Below are positions 9,152 to 17,070 of a stretch of DNA of 64,000 nt, in pieces. The translations under genes and the position numbers were made by a program. The stretch comes from Pseudomonadota bacterium. Its GTDB lineage: Bacteria > Pseudomonadota > Alphaproteobacteria > Rhizobiales > Rhizobiaceae. The number at the start of each line of letters is the position of its first letter. Position 1 is the stretch's first letter. The notes under the pieces are model-generated. The model saw only the letters and a program-made list of their open reading frames with translations. It was not told where the DNA came from and did no database searches. The DNA lies in contig JAEYDD010000067.1 in NCBI GenBank assembly GCA_023404095.1, positions 343,234 to 407,233 on the forward strand, in the 5' to 3' direction.

Positions 9152-10477
9152 ATGTCTCGCAAGATCGGAAATGATGTGTTTTCACGCCGCACTTTCCTGC
9201 GTTCCGCAGCAACGCTTGGCGCCGCTGCCGTCGCAGGTTCCGCCAGCGCGCAGACCGCGATCGACGATATCCTCAATGCTCCCCGCCGCGGCAACTGGGA
9301 CGACCAGTTCGACGCCAAGGCCTCGCGCACGGCAACGGCCGTCGTTTCCAACAATCCGATCTTCGGCCCCGGCTCGGCCGGTCATATCCAGCAGGCGATC
9401 TTCGACTACCAGGGCATCATCTCCAATGGCGGCTGGCCGATGGTCAACGCGCCGCAGAAGCTCGAGCTCGGCATCAGCGATCCGTCGGTACAGCAACTGC
9501 GCCAGCGCCTGATCATTTCCGGCGATCTGCCGCGCTCCGCCGGCATCTCGAGCGCCTACGATTCCTATGTCGACGGCGCGGTGAAGCGCTTCCAGGCCCG
9601 CCATGGCCTGCCGACAGACGGCGTGCTCGGCGAATACACGCTGAAGGCGATGAACGTGCCTGCGGATGTCCGCCTCGGCCAGTTGCAGACCAATCTCGTG
9701 CGCATACAGGCGATGTCCGGCGATCTCGGCCAGCGTTTCGTGATGGTCAATATCCCGGCCGCCTATATCGAGGCGGTTGAAAACAACCGCGTGGCGCTGC
9801 GCCACACCGCCGTCGTCGGCAAGATCGATCGCCCGACGCACGCCATCAACTCCAAGATCTACGAAGTCATTCTCAATCCCTACTGGACCGCGCCGCGCTC
9901 GATCGTCGAAAAGGACATCGTGCCGCTGATGCGCAAGGATCCGACCTACCTGACGCGCAACTCGATCCGCCTGATCGACGGGAAGGGGAACGAGGTATCG
10001 CCGGAAACGATCGACTGGTTCGCCGACAAGGCGCCGAACCTGATGTTCCGACAGGATCCGGGCAAGATCAACGCGATGGCCTCGACGAAGATCAACTTTC
10101 ACAATCCCAACAACGAGTACATGCACGACACGCCCTCGCAGGGCCTGTTCAACAAGCTGATGCGCTTCGAGTCGTCCGGCTGCGTGCGTGTGCAGAACGT
10201 TCGCGACCTCGTCACCTGGTTGCTGCGCGACACGCCCGGCTGGTCGCGGCAGGAGATCGAGCGTGTCATCTCCACCCGCCAGAACACACCGATCAAGCTT
10301 TCCCAGGAAGTGCCGGTCTACATCGTCTACGTCACCGCCTGGTCGGCCACCGACCGCGTCGTGCAGTTCCGGGACGACATCTACGAGCGCGACGGCGTGG
10401 CCGAACTGGCGCTGCAGACCAACATCGGTGTCGAGCGGTCGGCCGACTCGGTGGAGCAGGACTTCCTGCCGCAGTAA
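9152..10477 (+). CDS. ldtP: L,D-transpeptidase LdtP (YkuD family)
   Basis: An exported peptidoglycan cross-linking or modifying enzyme of 441 residues. The N-terminus has a twin-arginine type signal, SRRTFLRSAATLG at 11-23, then AVAGSASAQ as the likely cleavage site. A peptidoglycan-binding type 1 domain follows at about 105-170 (SVQQLRQRL ... VKRFQARHGLPTDGVLG). The YkuD catalytic domain ends with histidine about 325 in YMHDTPSQGLF and the catalytic cysteine about 344 in ESSGCVRVQN. Its placement after ldtR matches the known LdtR-LdtP regulatory pair. The ATG has TAGGATAG immediately upstream. Confidence 0.93.
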   Translation: MSRKIGNDVFSRRTFLRSAATLGAAAVAGSASAQTAIDDILNAPRRGNWDDQFDAKASRTATAVVSNNPIFGPGSAGHIQQAIFDYQGIISNGGWPMVNAPQKLELGISDPSVQQLRQRLIISGDLPRSAGISSAYDSYVDGAVKRFQARHGLPTDGVLGEYTLKAMNVPADVRLGQLQTNLVRIQAMSGDLGQRFVMVNIPAAYIEAVENNRVALRHTAVVGKIDRPTHAINSKIYEVILNPYWTAPRSIVEKDIVPLMRKDPTYLTRNSIRLIDGKGNEVSPETIDWFADKAPNLMFRQDPGKINAMASTKINFHNPNNEYMHDTPSQGLFNKLMRFESSGCVRVQNVRDLVTWLLRDTPGWSRQEIERVISTRQNTPIKLSQEVPVYIVYVTAWSATDRVVQFRDDIYERDGVAELALQTNIGVERSADSVEQDFLPQ

Positions 10478-10498
10478 GGCTGCCACGTCATGTCTTTG

Positions 10499-10537
10499 GG
10501 GCCGCGCAACCGATCGGTTTGCGCGGCCCTTCCGTTT
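10499..10537 (+). terminator. intrinsic terminator after ldtP
   Basis: GGGCCGCGCAA (10499-10509) and TTGCGCGGCCC (10519-10529) pair perfectly over 11 bases with a nine-base loop, followed by TTCCGTTT. It is 22 bases after the ldtP stop and separates ldtP from glyA. Confidence 0.85.
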
Positions 10538-10668
10538 GTGCTTTCCAGTGCGGCCTGTCGCTTTTATTTCCCGGTCGGGCGGGAAATGGCGCAATCGGCA
10601 CAGCGGATATTGCCCTTGCCATGCGAGGACGATAAACACCGTGCCACCGTCTCACAGGAGCCTCGAGG

Positions 10669-11967
10669 ATGAGCCATTCTTCCACCACCGAAGCATTCTT
10701 CTCCCGTTCGCTTGCCGATACCGATCCGGATATCTTCGGCGCGATCGAGAAGGAACTCGGCCGCCAGCGTCATGAGATCGAACTGATCGCGTCGGAGAAC
10801 ATCGTTTCGCGCGCCGTGCTCGAGGCCCAGGGCTCGATCATGACGAACAAGTATGCCGAGGGCTACCCGGGCAAGCGCTACTATGGCGGGTGCCAGTTCG
10901 TCGACATTGCCGAGGAGCTCGCGATCGAACGCGCCAAAAAGCTGTTCGGCGTCAACTTTGCCAACGTCCAGCCGAATTCCGGTTCGCAGATGAACCAGGC
11001 CGTCTTCCTGGCACTGCTGCAGCCGGGCGACACCTTCATGGGGCTGGACCTGAACTCGGGCGGTCACCTGACACACGGCTCGCCGGTCAACATGTCCGGC
11101 AAGTGGTTCAACGTGGTTTCCTATGGCGTGCGCGAGGGCGATAACCTGCTCGACATGGAAGATGTCGCGCGCAAGGCTGAGCAGCACAAGCCGAAGCTGA
11201 TCATCGCCGGCGGCACCGCCTATTCGCGCATATGGGACTGGAAGCGCTTCCGCGAGATTGCCGATTCGGTCGGCGCCTACCTCATGGTCGACATGGCCCA
11301 CATCGCAGGCCTCGTCGCCGGCGGTCAGCATCCCTCGCCGTTCCCGCACTGCCACGTCGCGACCACCACGACACACAAGTCCCTGCGCGGCCCGCGCGGC
11401 GGCGTCGTTCTGACCAACGACGAAGAAATCGCCAAGAAGATCAACTCGGCGGTGTTCCCTGGCCTGCAGGGCGGCCCGCTGATGCACATCATCGCTGCCA
11501 AGGCTGTCGCCTTCGGCGAGGCGCTGCAGCCCGAGTTCAAGGACTATGCGGCCCAGATCGTCAAGAACGCCAAGGCGCTGGCCGAGACGCTGATCGACGG
11601 CGGCCTCGACATCGTCTCCGGCGGTACCGACAATCACCTGATGCTGGTCGACCTGCGCAAGAAGAACGCCACCGGCAAGCGGGCAGAGGCTGCGCTCGGC
11701 CGCGGCTACATCACCTGCAACAAGAACGGCATCCCCTTCGATCCGGAGAAGCCCTTCGTCACTTCCGGCGTTCGCCTCGGCACGCCGGCCGGCACGACCC
11801 GCGGCTTCAAGGAAGCCGAGTTCAGGGAGATCGGCAAGCTGATTGTCGAGGTCCTAGACGGCCTGAAGGTTGCAAATTCCGATGAGGGCAATGCCGCCGT
11901 CGAAGCCTCCGTCCGGGAGAAGGTCGTCAAGCTGACCGACCGTTTCCCCATGTATCCCTACATGTAA
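10669..11967 (+). CDS. glyA: serine hydroxymethyltransferase
   Basis: GlyA interconverts serine and glycine while charging tetrahydrofolate with a one-carbon unit; it is a cytoplasmic pyridoxal-phosphate enzyme. The 432-residue length is typical. The PLP lysine is at about 237 in VATTTTHKSLRGPRGG. Other hallmarks are the ASENIVSRAV segment (41-50), KYAEGYPGKRYYGG (61-74), and the DMAHIAGLVAGG block (208-219). ACAGGAG precedes the ATG. It leads a tight run glyA-nrdR-ribD-ribE with gaps of two to eight bases, so these genes are probably one transcript linking folate, NrdR control and flavin synthesis. Confidence 0.97.
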   Translation: MSHSSTTEAFFSRSLADTDPDIFGAIEKELGRQRHEIELIASENIVSRAVLEAQGSIMTNKYAEGYPGKRYYGGCQFVDIAEELAIERAKKLFGVNFANVQPNSGSQMNQAVFLALLQPGDTFMGLDLNSGGHLTHGSPVNMSGKWFNVVSYGVREGDNLLDMEDVARKAEQHKPKLIIAGGTAYSRIWDWKRFREIADSVGAYLMVDMAHIAGLVAGGQHPSPFPHCHVATTTTHKSLRGPRGGVVLTNDEEIAKKINSAVFPGLQGGPLMHIIAAKAVAFGEALQPEFKDYAAQIVKNAKALAETLIDGGLDIVSGGTDNHLMLVDLRKKNATGKRAEAALGRGYITCNKNGIPFDPEKPFVTSGVRLGTPAGTTRGFKEAEFREIGKLIVEVLDGLKVANSDEGNAAVEASVREKVVKLTDRFPMYPYM

Positions 11968-11975
11968 GGACGGAC

Positions 11976-12455
11976 ATGCGCTGCCCCTATTGCGCCTCGG
12001 AAGATACCCAGGTGAAGGATTCCCGTCCCGCAGAGGACGGGACCGCCATTCGCCGCCGCCGCATCTGCCCCGATTGCGGCGGCCGTTTCACCACCTTCGA
12101 GCGGGTGCAGCTGCGTGAACTGATGGTGCTGAAGAAGACGGGCCGCAAGGCCCCCTTCGACCGCGACAAGCTGATGAAGTCCTTCGAGATCGCGCTGCGA
12201 AAGCGTCCGGTCGACCGCGACCGGATCGAGCGCGCGGTCTCGGGCATCGTCCGCCGGCTGGAGAGTTCGGGCGAGACAGAGATCTCGTCGGAGCAGATCG
12301 GGCTGCAGGTGCTGGAGGCGCTGAAGGCGCTCGATGACGTGGCCTTCGTCCGCTACGCATCGGTCTACCGCGACTTTTCCCACGTCGACGATTTCGAAAA
12401 GACACTGTCCGAGGTGGCGGCCAAGATCGCCCGCGACCCTGGCGACGAGGCCTGA
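11976..12455 (+). CDS. nrdR: transcriptional repressor NrdR
   Basis: NrdR senses ATP/dATP and represses ribonucleotide reductase genes. The protein has 159 residues. The N-terminal zinc ribbon is visible as CPYC (residues 3-6) and CPDC (31-34), separated by the DSRP and IRRRR segments typical of the family. The ATP-cone domain follows, with KKTGRKAPFDRDKL at about 53-66. It lies eight bases after glyA and two before ribD, the usual alphaproteobacterial arrangement. Confidence 0.96.
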   Translation: MRCPYCASEDTQVKDSRPAEDGTAIRRRRICPDCGGRFTTFERVQLRELMVLKKTGRKAPFDRDKLMKSFEIALRKRPVDRDRIERAVSGIVRRLESSGETEISSEQIGLQVLEALKALDDVAFVRYASVYRDFSHVDDFEKTLSEVAAKIARDPGDEA

Positions 12456-12457
12456 TC

Positions 12458-13564
12458 ATGACGGTCGCGGCGGAAGACGAGCGCTTCATGGCCGCAGCGA
12501 TCCGGCTGAGCCTGTGCAACCTCGGCAGGACGGGGACCAATCCTTCCGTCGGTTGCGTCCTCGTCAAGGACGGGGCCGTCCTTGCAACGGGCGTTACCGA
12601 TCTCGGCGGGCGGCCGCATGCGGAGCGGGTCGCGCTGGCGGTGGCCGGCGATGCGGCTCGCGGCGCCACGGCCTATGTTTCGCTCGAACCCTGTTCCCAT
12701 CACGGCAAGACGCCACCCTGCGCCGAGGGGCTGATCGAGGCGGGGGTCGCCCGCGTCGTAGTCTCCGTCGTCGATCCGGACGAGCGTGTGTCGGGCAGGG
12801 GGATTGCCATGCTCGCCGCTGCCGGGATCGAGGTCGAGACTGGCGTATTGGAGGATGAGGGGCGTCACGCACTGGCCGCCTACCTCATGCGGAAGATCAA
12901 CAAGCGTCCCTATGTGACTCTGAAGCTTGCCGTTTCCTCCGATGGAATGCTTGGTCGGCTCGGCGCGGGGCAGGTGGCCATCACAGGACCGATAGCGCGT
13001 GGGCAGGTACAGGTTCTGCGCGCCGAGAGTGATGCGATCCTCGTCGGTATCGGTACGGCGCTGGCCGACGACCCCGAACTGACCTGCCGTCTTCCCGGAT
13101 TGCAGGATCGCTCGCCGATCCGCATCGTTCTGGATCAGGATCTGCGGCTGCCGCTTTACGGCAAGCTGGCGCTGACGGCGCGGGAGGTGCCGGTTATCGA
13201 CGTGGCCCGTGAACCGCCGCGCTTCGAGGAAGCCGCCGACCGCTCGTTTCTGGCGCGCCGCGAGGCACTGGACGAGGCGGGCGTCGAGGTGCTGCAATGC
13301 GATCCGCGCAATGTCGCCGCCCTTTTGGCGGCGCTTGCCTCGCGCGGGATCTCCTCGCTTCTGGTGGAAGGCGGCGCGACGGTGGCGGCGAGCTTCCTTG
13401 ACGCGGGTTTCGTCGACCGGATCCACCTTTACTCCGGCGCCGGCCCCATTGGCGAAAACGGCATCGCATCCCCACTTGTGCCGGGTGGAGTGCCGGCGGG
13501 TTTCACGCTGCGCCGCACGATGCGCCTCGGAAACGATCTGCTGGAAGAATACGAAAGAGACTAA
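12458..13564 (+). CDS. ribD: bifunctional riboflavin deaminase/reductase
   Basis: RibD performs two successive steps of riboflavin synthesis: deamination of the pyrimidine intermediate, then reduction of the ribosyl side chain. The protein has 368 residues. The N-terminal deaminase domain shows the zinc motif HAE (H54, E56 in GRPHAERVAL) and PCSHHGKTPPC (cysteines about 79 and 88). The C-terminal reductase domain starts near 150 (YVTLKLAVSSDGMLG) and has the late GISSLLVEGGATVAASFL segment. It is followed two bases later by ribE. Confidence 0.95.
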   Translation: MTVAAEDERFMAAAIRLSLCNLGRTGTNPSVGCVLVKDGAVLATGVTDLGGRPHAERVALAVAGDAARGATAYVSLEPCSHHGKTPPCAEGLIEAGVARVVVSVVDPDERVSGRGIAMLAAAGIEVETGVLEDEGRHALAAYLMRKINKRPYVTLKLAVSSDGMLGRLGAGQVAITGPIARGQVQVLRAESDAILVGIGTALADDPELTCRLPGLQDRSPIRIVLDQDLRLPLYGKLALTAREVPVIDVAREPPRFEEAADRSFLARREALDEAGVEVLQCDPRNVAALLAALASRGISSLLVEGGATVAASFLDAGFVDRIHLYSGAGPIGENGIASPLVPGGVPAGFTLRRTMRLGNDLLEEYERD

Positions 13565-13566
13565 CG

Positions 13567-14187
13567 ATGTTTACTGGAATTGTAACGGATGTCGGCACAG
13601 TCGAGCGGCTCGAGCCCATGAACGAGGGCGTCCGCCTGCGCGTGCGCACCGCCTATGATCCGGCAACCATCGACATGGGCGCTTCGATCTCCCACGCCGG
13701 CACCTGCCTGACGGTGACGGCGCTGCCGGGCGAGGGCTCCAATGAGCGCTGGTTCGAGGTGGAAGCCTGGGAAGAAGCCTTGCGTCTAACCACGATCGGC
13801 GCCTGGCGGCCGGGAACCCGCGTCAACCTCGAGCGGTCGCTCAAGATCGGAGACGAACTGGGCGGCCACCTCGTTTCCGGCCATGTCGACGGCAAGGCCG
13901 AGATCCTCGCGGTCGAAGCGGAAGGGGACGCAACCCGCTATACGTTGCGCGCGCCCGCGGGCCTCGAACGCTTCGTCGCGCCCAAGGGCTCCGTCGCGCT
14001 CGACGGGACGTCGCTGACGGTCAACAAGGTGAACGGGGACGTTTTCGATGTGCTGCTGATCCGGCATACGCTGGAAGTCACCACCTGGGGCGAGCGCAAA
14101 GTCGGCGACTTTGTCAATTTTGAGGCTGACACCATGGCGCGTTATGCCGCCCGCCTTGCGGAATTCCCCGCCGCGCCGACGATCTAG
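13567..14187 (+). CDS. ribE: riboflavin synthase alpha chain
   Basis: This enzyme dismutates two molecules of 6,7-dimethyl-8-ribityllumazine, made by RibH, into riboflavin. The protein has 206 residues made of two similar lumazine-binding domains. The first has MFTGIVTDVGTVERLEP and DMGASISHAGTCLTVTAL, and the second has LGGHLVSGHVDGKAEIL and PKGSVALDGTSLTVNKV. Both domain signatures are complete. The stop codon lies inside a perfect 20-base palindrome that may end the transcript. The gene is called ribC in some genomes. Confidence 0.95.
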   Translation: MFTGIVTDVGTVERLEPMNEGVRLRVRTAYDPATIDMGASISHAGTCLTVTALPGEGSNERWFEVEAWEEALRLTTIGAWRPGTRVNLERSLKIGDELGGHLVSGHVDGKAEILAVEAEGDATRYTLRAPAGLERFVAPKGSVALDGTSLTVNKVNGDVFDVLLIRHTLEVTTWGERKVGDFVNFEADTMARYAARLAEFPAAPTI

Positions 14188-14256
14188 AACGTTCTAGATC
14201 GTTCGTCCAAGGGCCGAAGCCCTGCTCCCTCCACCAACTTTGGTGGTAGCCCTACC
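14181..14256. repeat. cluster of three hairpins after ribE
   Basis: A perfect 20-base palindrome (14181-14200, GATCTAGAAC/GTTCTAGATC) contains the ribE stop codon. It is followed by CCACCAA/TTGGTGG (14231-14246) and GGTAG/CTACC (14245-14256). None is followed by a T run, so they may act as 3' stabilisers or weak terminators. I see no FMN-riboswitch core here. Confidence 0.5.
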
Positions 14257-14410
14257 GCTAAAGTAACCTGGCTTGGTCATTCGAAGTAATACGGGCAACC
14301 GTTGTTACAGGGGAAAGCTGTGGGTATGTATATTTCTTTATATGACTCCTTGCGGCAGGATATCGAAGTGTAAGTACTGAATCCGTAAATTTAAAGGCAA
14401 GGAGAGAACG

Positions 14411-15235
14411 ATGTCTTCAAAGAGTAAGCGGCCCTCCCAGCTAAATCGGGCGCGACGTAACTTCCTCGGTCTGGCTGCCTCCACCGGGGCAAAAGCTGCT
14501 GCAATGGGCGTTCTGGCTTCCTCGATTCTGCCCGGCCATGCCTGGGCACGTCGTGGTGGCGGTCGTCCCGGCGGCGGCCGTCCAGGCGGGGGGCCTCGCT
14601 GCTTCCTGCAGGGTACGTCCATTTTGACGCCCGACGGGGAAGTCCGCGTGGAAGAACTCCGCGTCGGCGACATGGTGAAAACCGTCCGCGGCGAGAGCAT
14701 GCCCATTCGCTGGATCGGGCACCAGACCTTCAAACGCTTCGGCCCGACCTGGAACAGCGACGTACTGCCGATCCGCATCGCTCGTCATGCTCTTGACGAG
14801 AACACGCCGCGTGCGGACCTTTACGTTTCGCCCTATCACAGCCTGTATGTGGACGGCGTCCTCATCCAGGCCAAGGATTTGGTGAACGGTTCCACCATCG
14901 CACCGGCCCTTCCGGCCGGCTATGACTCGGTGGACTATTACCACATCCTGCTCGACAGCCATGAAGTCGTGCTCGCCGAAGGCGCGCCGGCCGAAACCTT
15001 CCGCATCGAGGCGGCCAACCACGAAGTGTTCGTGAACTTCGCCGAAGTCGACAAGGTGATGCCGATGGCTGCCGTAGCCGTCATGGCACCGTTCGCACCG
15101 ATCGTGCGCCATCGCGGCCGCGACCATCTGAAGGCCTTGCTGCGGAGCGCCGTGCTGCCGTTCGCAAAGGTCCATGATCCGATCGGCGATGCGCAGGAGC
15201 GTCTTGCCGCTCGCGCGCAGGCGCTGGCAGCCTGA
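14411..15235 (+). CDS. Tat-exported Hint-domain protein
   Basis: A 274-residue protein of unknown role. The N-terminus has a twin-arginine signal (ARRNFLGLAAST at 14-25) and a hydrophobic stretch up to about 46. A short glycine/arginine linker (RRGGGRPGGGRPGGG) leads into a Hedgehog/intein-type (Hint_2) domain. That domain starts with Cys64 in PRCFLQGTSILTPDGE, followed by VEELRVGDMVKT, then the middle block ADLYVSPYHSLYVDG. The C-terminal 60 residues are arginine and alanine rich. AAGGAGA is seven bases before the ATG. It sits between ribE and ribH without functional connection. The domain is known from self-processing proteins, but processing here is unproven. Confidence 0.8.
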   Translation: MSSKSKRPSQLNRARRNFLGLAASTGAKAAAMGVLASSILPGHAWARRGGGRPGGGRPGGGPRCFLQGTSILTPDGEVRVEELRVGDMVKTVRGESMPIRWIGHQTFKRFGPTWNSDVLPIRIARHALDENTPRADLYVSPYHSLYVDGVLIQAKDLVNGSTIAPALPAGYDSVDYYHILLDSHEVVLAEGAPAETFRIEAANHEVFVNFAEVDKVMPMAAVAVMAPFAPIVRHRGRDHLKALLRSAVLPFAKVHDPIGDAQERLAARAQALAA

Positions 15236-15321
15236 CGGGACTACTGACCGGATTGCGCGCCGGGGCAAGGCGCGTATCTCCTAACGTTGCTGGGGCTTGC
15301 GCTTGCAGGTCCCTTGAAACC

Positions 15322-15347
15322 GGAGCAGCCGCGCAGGCGGCTGCTCC
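15322..15347 (+). terminator. strong hairpin after the Hint gene
   Basis: GGAGCAGCCGC (15322-15332) pairs perfectly with GCGGCTGCTCC (15337-15347) around a GCAG loop. CCGTTAAA follows, without a classic T run. It lies 87 bases after the Hint gene and 44 before the end of the convergent cupin gene, so it probably separates the two. Confidence 0.55.
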
Positions 15348-15390
15348 CCGTTAAACACGCGTAAATTGCGCCGATGCAGTCGCGGGAAGG

Positions 15391-15903
15391 TCAGTCCTCC
15401 TCCGCCCCCGGCTCTCCCTCCCAATAGTCCACCGCGCCCTGCGCCCGGCCGACATACCGGAACTCCACCGGGCCGCCAGCGGCAGGCCGGGTCTTGGCCA
15501 AAAATTTGGCGGAATCGGGGTATTCGCAGATCTCGGTGGCGGCCATTGTGGATATGGAGAGGTATTTCAGAACTGTCTGGCCGGTGTTGATCAGGTTATG
15601 GGCCGTTTCCGGTCCGCCTGCCGGCGCGCCCAGCACGTCGCCGGGACCGACTTCGTGGCGCTGATCGCCAAATCGGTAGGTGCCGGTGCCCTCGAGGATG
15701 ACGAACAGTTCCTCCTCGACATGATGGTTGTGGAAGGGGCAGCCCGATTTCCCAGGCGGCACTTCTCCGTAGCCGATGCCGAGATCCTTCAATCCGAGCA
15801 GCGGGCCGAAGGCGACGTCGCGCGATTCGAAGAAGCTTCCTTTTGTCCAGTGGTCGAGTTTGAGCCTTGCCGGGTTGACGACGGGCTTGCGGGCTTCTGT
15901 CAT
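15391..15903 (-). CDS. cupin domain-containing protein
   Basis: A 170-residue single-domain cupin. The metal-binding first motif is recognisable as PFHNHHVEEELFVILEG at about 57-73 (two His, a third His and Glu), and the second as PGDVLGAPAGGPETAHNLIN near 96-115. It is probably a small metal-dependent binding protein or enzyme; the substrate is unknown. The start MTEARKP at 15903 was chosen because the longer upstream frame crosses a low-coding stretch. The gene points toward the Hint gene and away from ribH. Confidence 0.85.
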   Translation of the reverse strand: MTEARKPVVNPARLKLDHWTKGSFFESRDVAFGPLLGLKDLGIGYGEVPPGKSGCPFHNHHVEEELFVILEGTGTYRFGDQRHEVGPGDVLGAPAGGPETAHNLINTGQTVLKYLSISTMAATEICEYPDSAKFLAKTRPAAGGPVEFRYVGRAQGAVDYWEGEPGAEED

Positions 15904-16119
15904 GGTCGGGTATCTCCGGTTGGAGGGCTGCAAATGTCGCATGGCGAAGATCGACGTTATCGAATGACGAACATAAGCTGGTGATAGGGCACAAGGCGGG
16001 CCTGTGCGAGCCGGTGCATGAAAAATGCGAATTTCCTTGCCAATGGCGCCCGGTCGTGGTTTGACCGCCGCTCTGCCGCGACGATCCGCGTGCCTTTCCT
16101 TCCAACGTTCGGGTGACCC

Positions 16120-16581
16120 ATGGCAAATGCTGAAACCCCTCATATCCTCATCGTCGAGGCGCGCTTCTACGACGACATGGCGGACGCGCTGCTCGACGGC
16201 GCCAAGGCCGCCCTCGACGCAGCAGGCGCGACCTACGACATCGTGACGGTGCCCGGCGCGCTCGAAATCCCCGCTGCGATCTCCATGGCGCTCGACGGCA
16301 TGGACTATGGCGGCACCGAGTACCACGGCTTCGTAGCGCTCGGCATGGTGATCCGGGGCGAGACCTACCACTTCGACATCGTTGCCAACGAATCCTGCCG
16401 TGCGATCATGGATCTGAGCGTGAGCGAAAGCCTGCCGATCGGCAACGGTATTCTGACGGTTGAAAACGACGAGCAGGCCTGGGCGCGTGCCCGCCGCTCC
16501 GAAGGCGACAAGGGCGGCTTTGCCGCACGCGCGGCATTGCGCATGATTGAACTGAAGAAGAAACTGGGCGGCGTATCGTGA
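16120..16581 (+). CDS. ribH: 6,7-dimethyl-8-ribityllumazine synthase
   Basis: RibH condenses the pyrimidine product of the RibD branch with 3,4-dihydroxy-2-butanone 4-phosphate to give lumazine, the substrate of RibE. The protein has 153 residues. Family motifs are ILIVEARFYDDMADALLDGA near the N-terminus, VPGALEIPAAISMAL at about 44-58, and the GxVIRGETYHFDIVANES block at about 76-93. The last four bases overlap the nusB start (GTGA), indicating translational coupling. Its split from ribD-ribE by the Hint and cupin genes is a local rearrangement. Confidence 0.95.
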   Translation: MANAETPHILIVEARFYDDMADALLDGAKAALDAAGATYDIVTVPGALEIPAAISMALDGMDYGGTEYHGFVALGMVIRGETYHFDIVANESCRAIMDLSVSESLPIGNGILTVENDEQAWARARRSEGDKGGFAARAALRMIELKKKLGGVS

Positions 16582-17048
16582 CCAAGGACAAATCGGACCA
16601 GCCGGTGAAGCAGGCGAACCAGCGGGGTGCGGCGCGCCTCGCCGCCGTTCAGGCGCTTTACCAGATGGAAATCGGCGGCACCGGCGTTCTGGAGATCGTC
16701 TCGGAGTTCGAGGCGCATCGTCTCGGGCAGGAAGTCGATGGCGACACCTATCTCAAGGCGGATGCCTCCTGGTTCCGTTCGATCGTCGCCGGCGTCGTGC
16801 GCGACCAGCGCAAGCTAGACCCGTTGATCGGCGCAGCACTGCAGGACGACTGGGCGCTGTCGCGGCTCGATGCGACCGTGCGCGCGATCCTGCGTGCGGG
16901 CACCTTCGAACTGATCGAGCGCCGCGACGTTCCTGTCGCCGTGATCGTCACCGAATATGTCGAAATCGCCAAGGCCTTCTTCGAGGACGAGGAGCCGAAA
17001 CTGGTGAACGCGGTGCTGGACCGCATCGCAAAGCAGGTTCGGGCCTGA
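16578..17048 (+). CDS. nusB: transcription antitermination factor NusB
   Basis: NusB, with NusE (S10), supports antitermination of rRNA operons. The protein has 156 residues. Conserved segments are RGAARLAAVQALYQMEIGG near the N-terminus, WALSRLDATVRAILRAGTFE in the middle, and the C-terminal VIVTEYVEIAKAFFEDEEP followed by KLVNAVLDRIAKQVR. It begins with GTG overlapping the ribH stop by four bases, the classical ribH-nusB coupling. Confidence 0.95.
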   Translation: MTKDKSDQPVKQANQRGAARLAAVQALYQMEIGGTGVLEIVSEFEAHRLGQEVDGDTYLKADASWFRSIVAGVVRDQRKLDPLIGAALQDDWALSRLDATVRAILRAGTFELIERRDVPVAVIVTEYVEIAKAFFEDEEPKLVNAVLDRIAKQVRA

Positions 17049-17070
17049 TCTAAAGCTTGGGGGCCGGGGA

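Noticed and set aside
10538..10668. Glycine or SAM-type riboswitch before glyA
   Set aside because: The spacer is short and I found none of the conserved aptamer cores.
14188..14410. FMN riboswitch in the rib region
   Set aside because: The hairpins after ribE do not show the conserved FMN aptamer segments, and the downstream gene is not a flavin gene.
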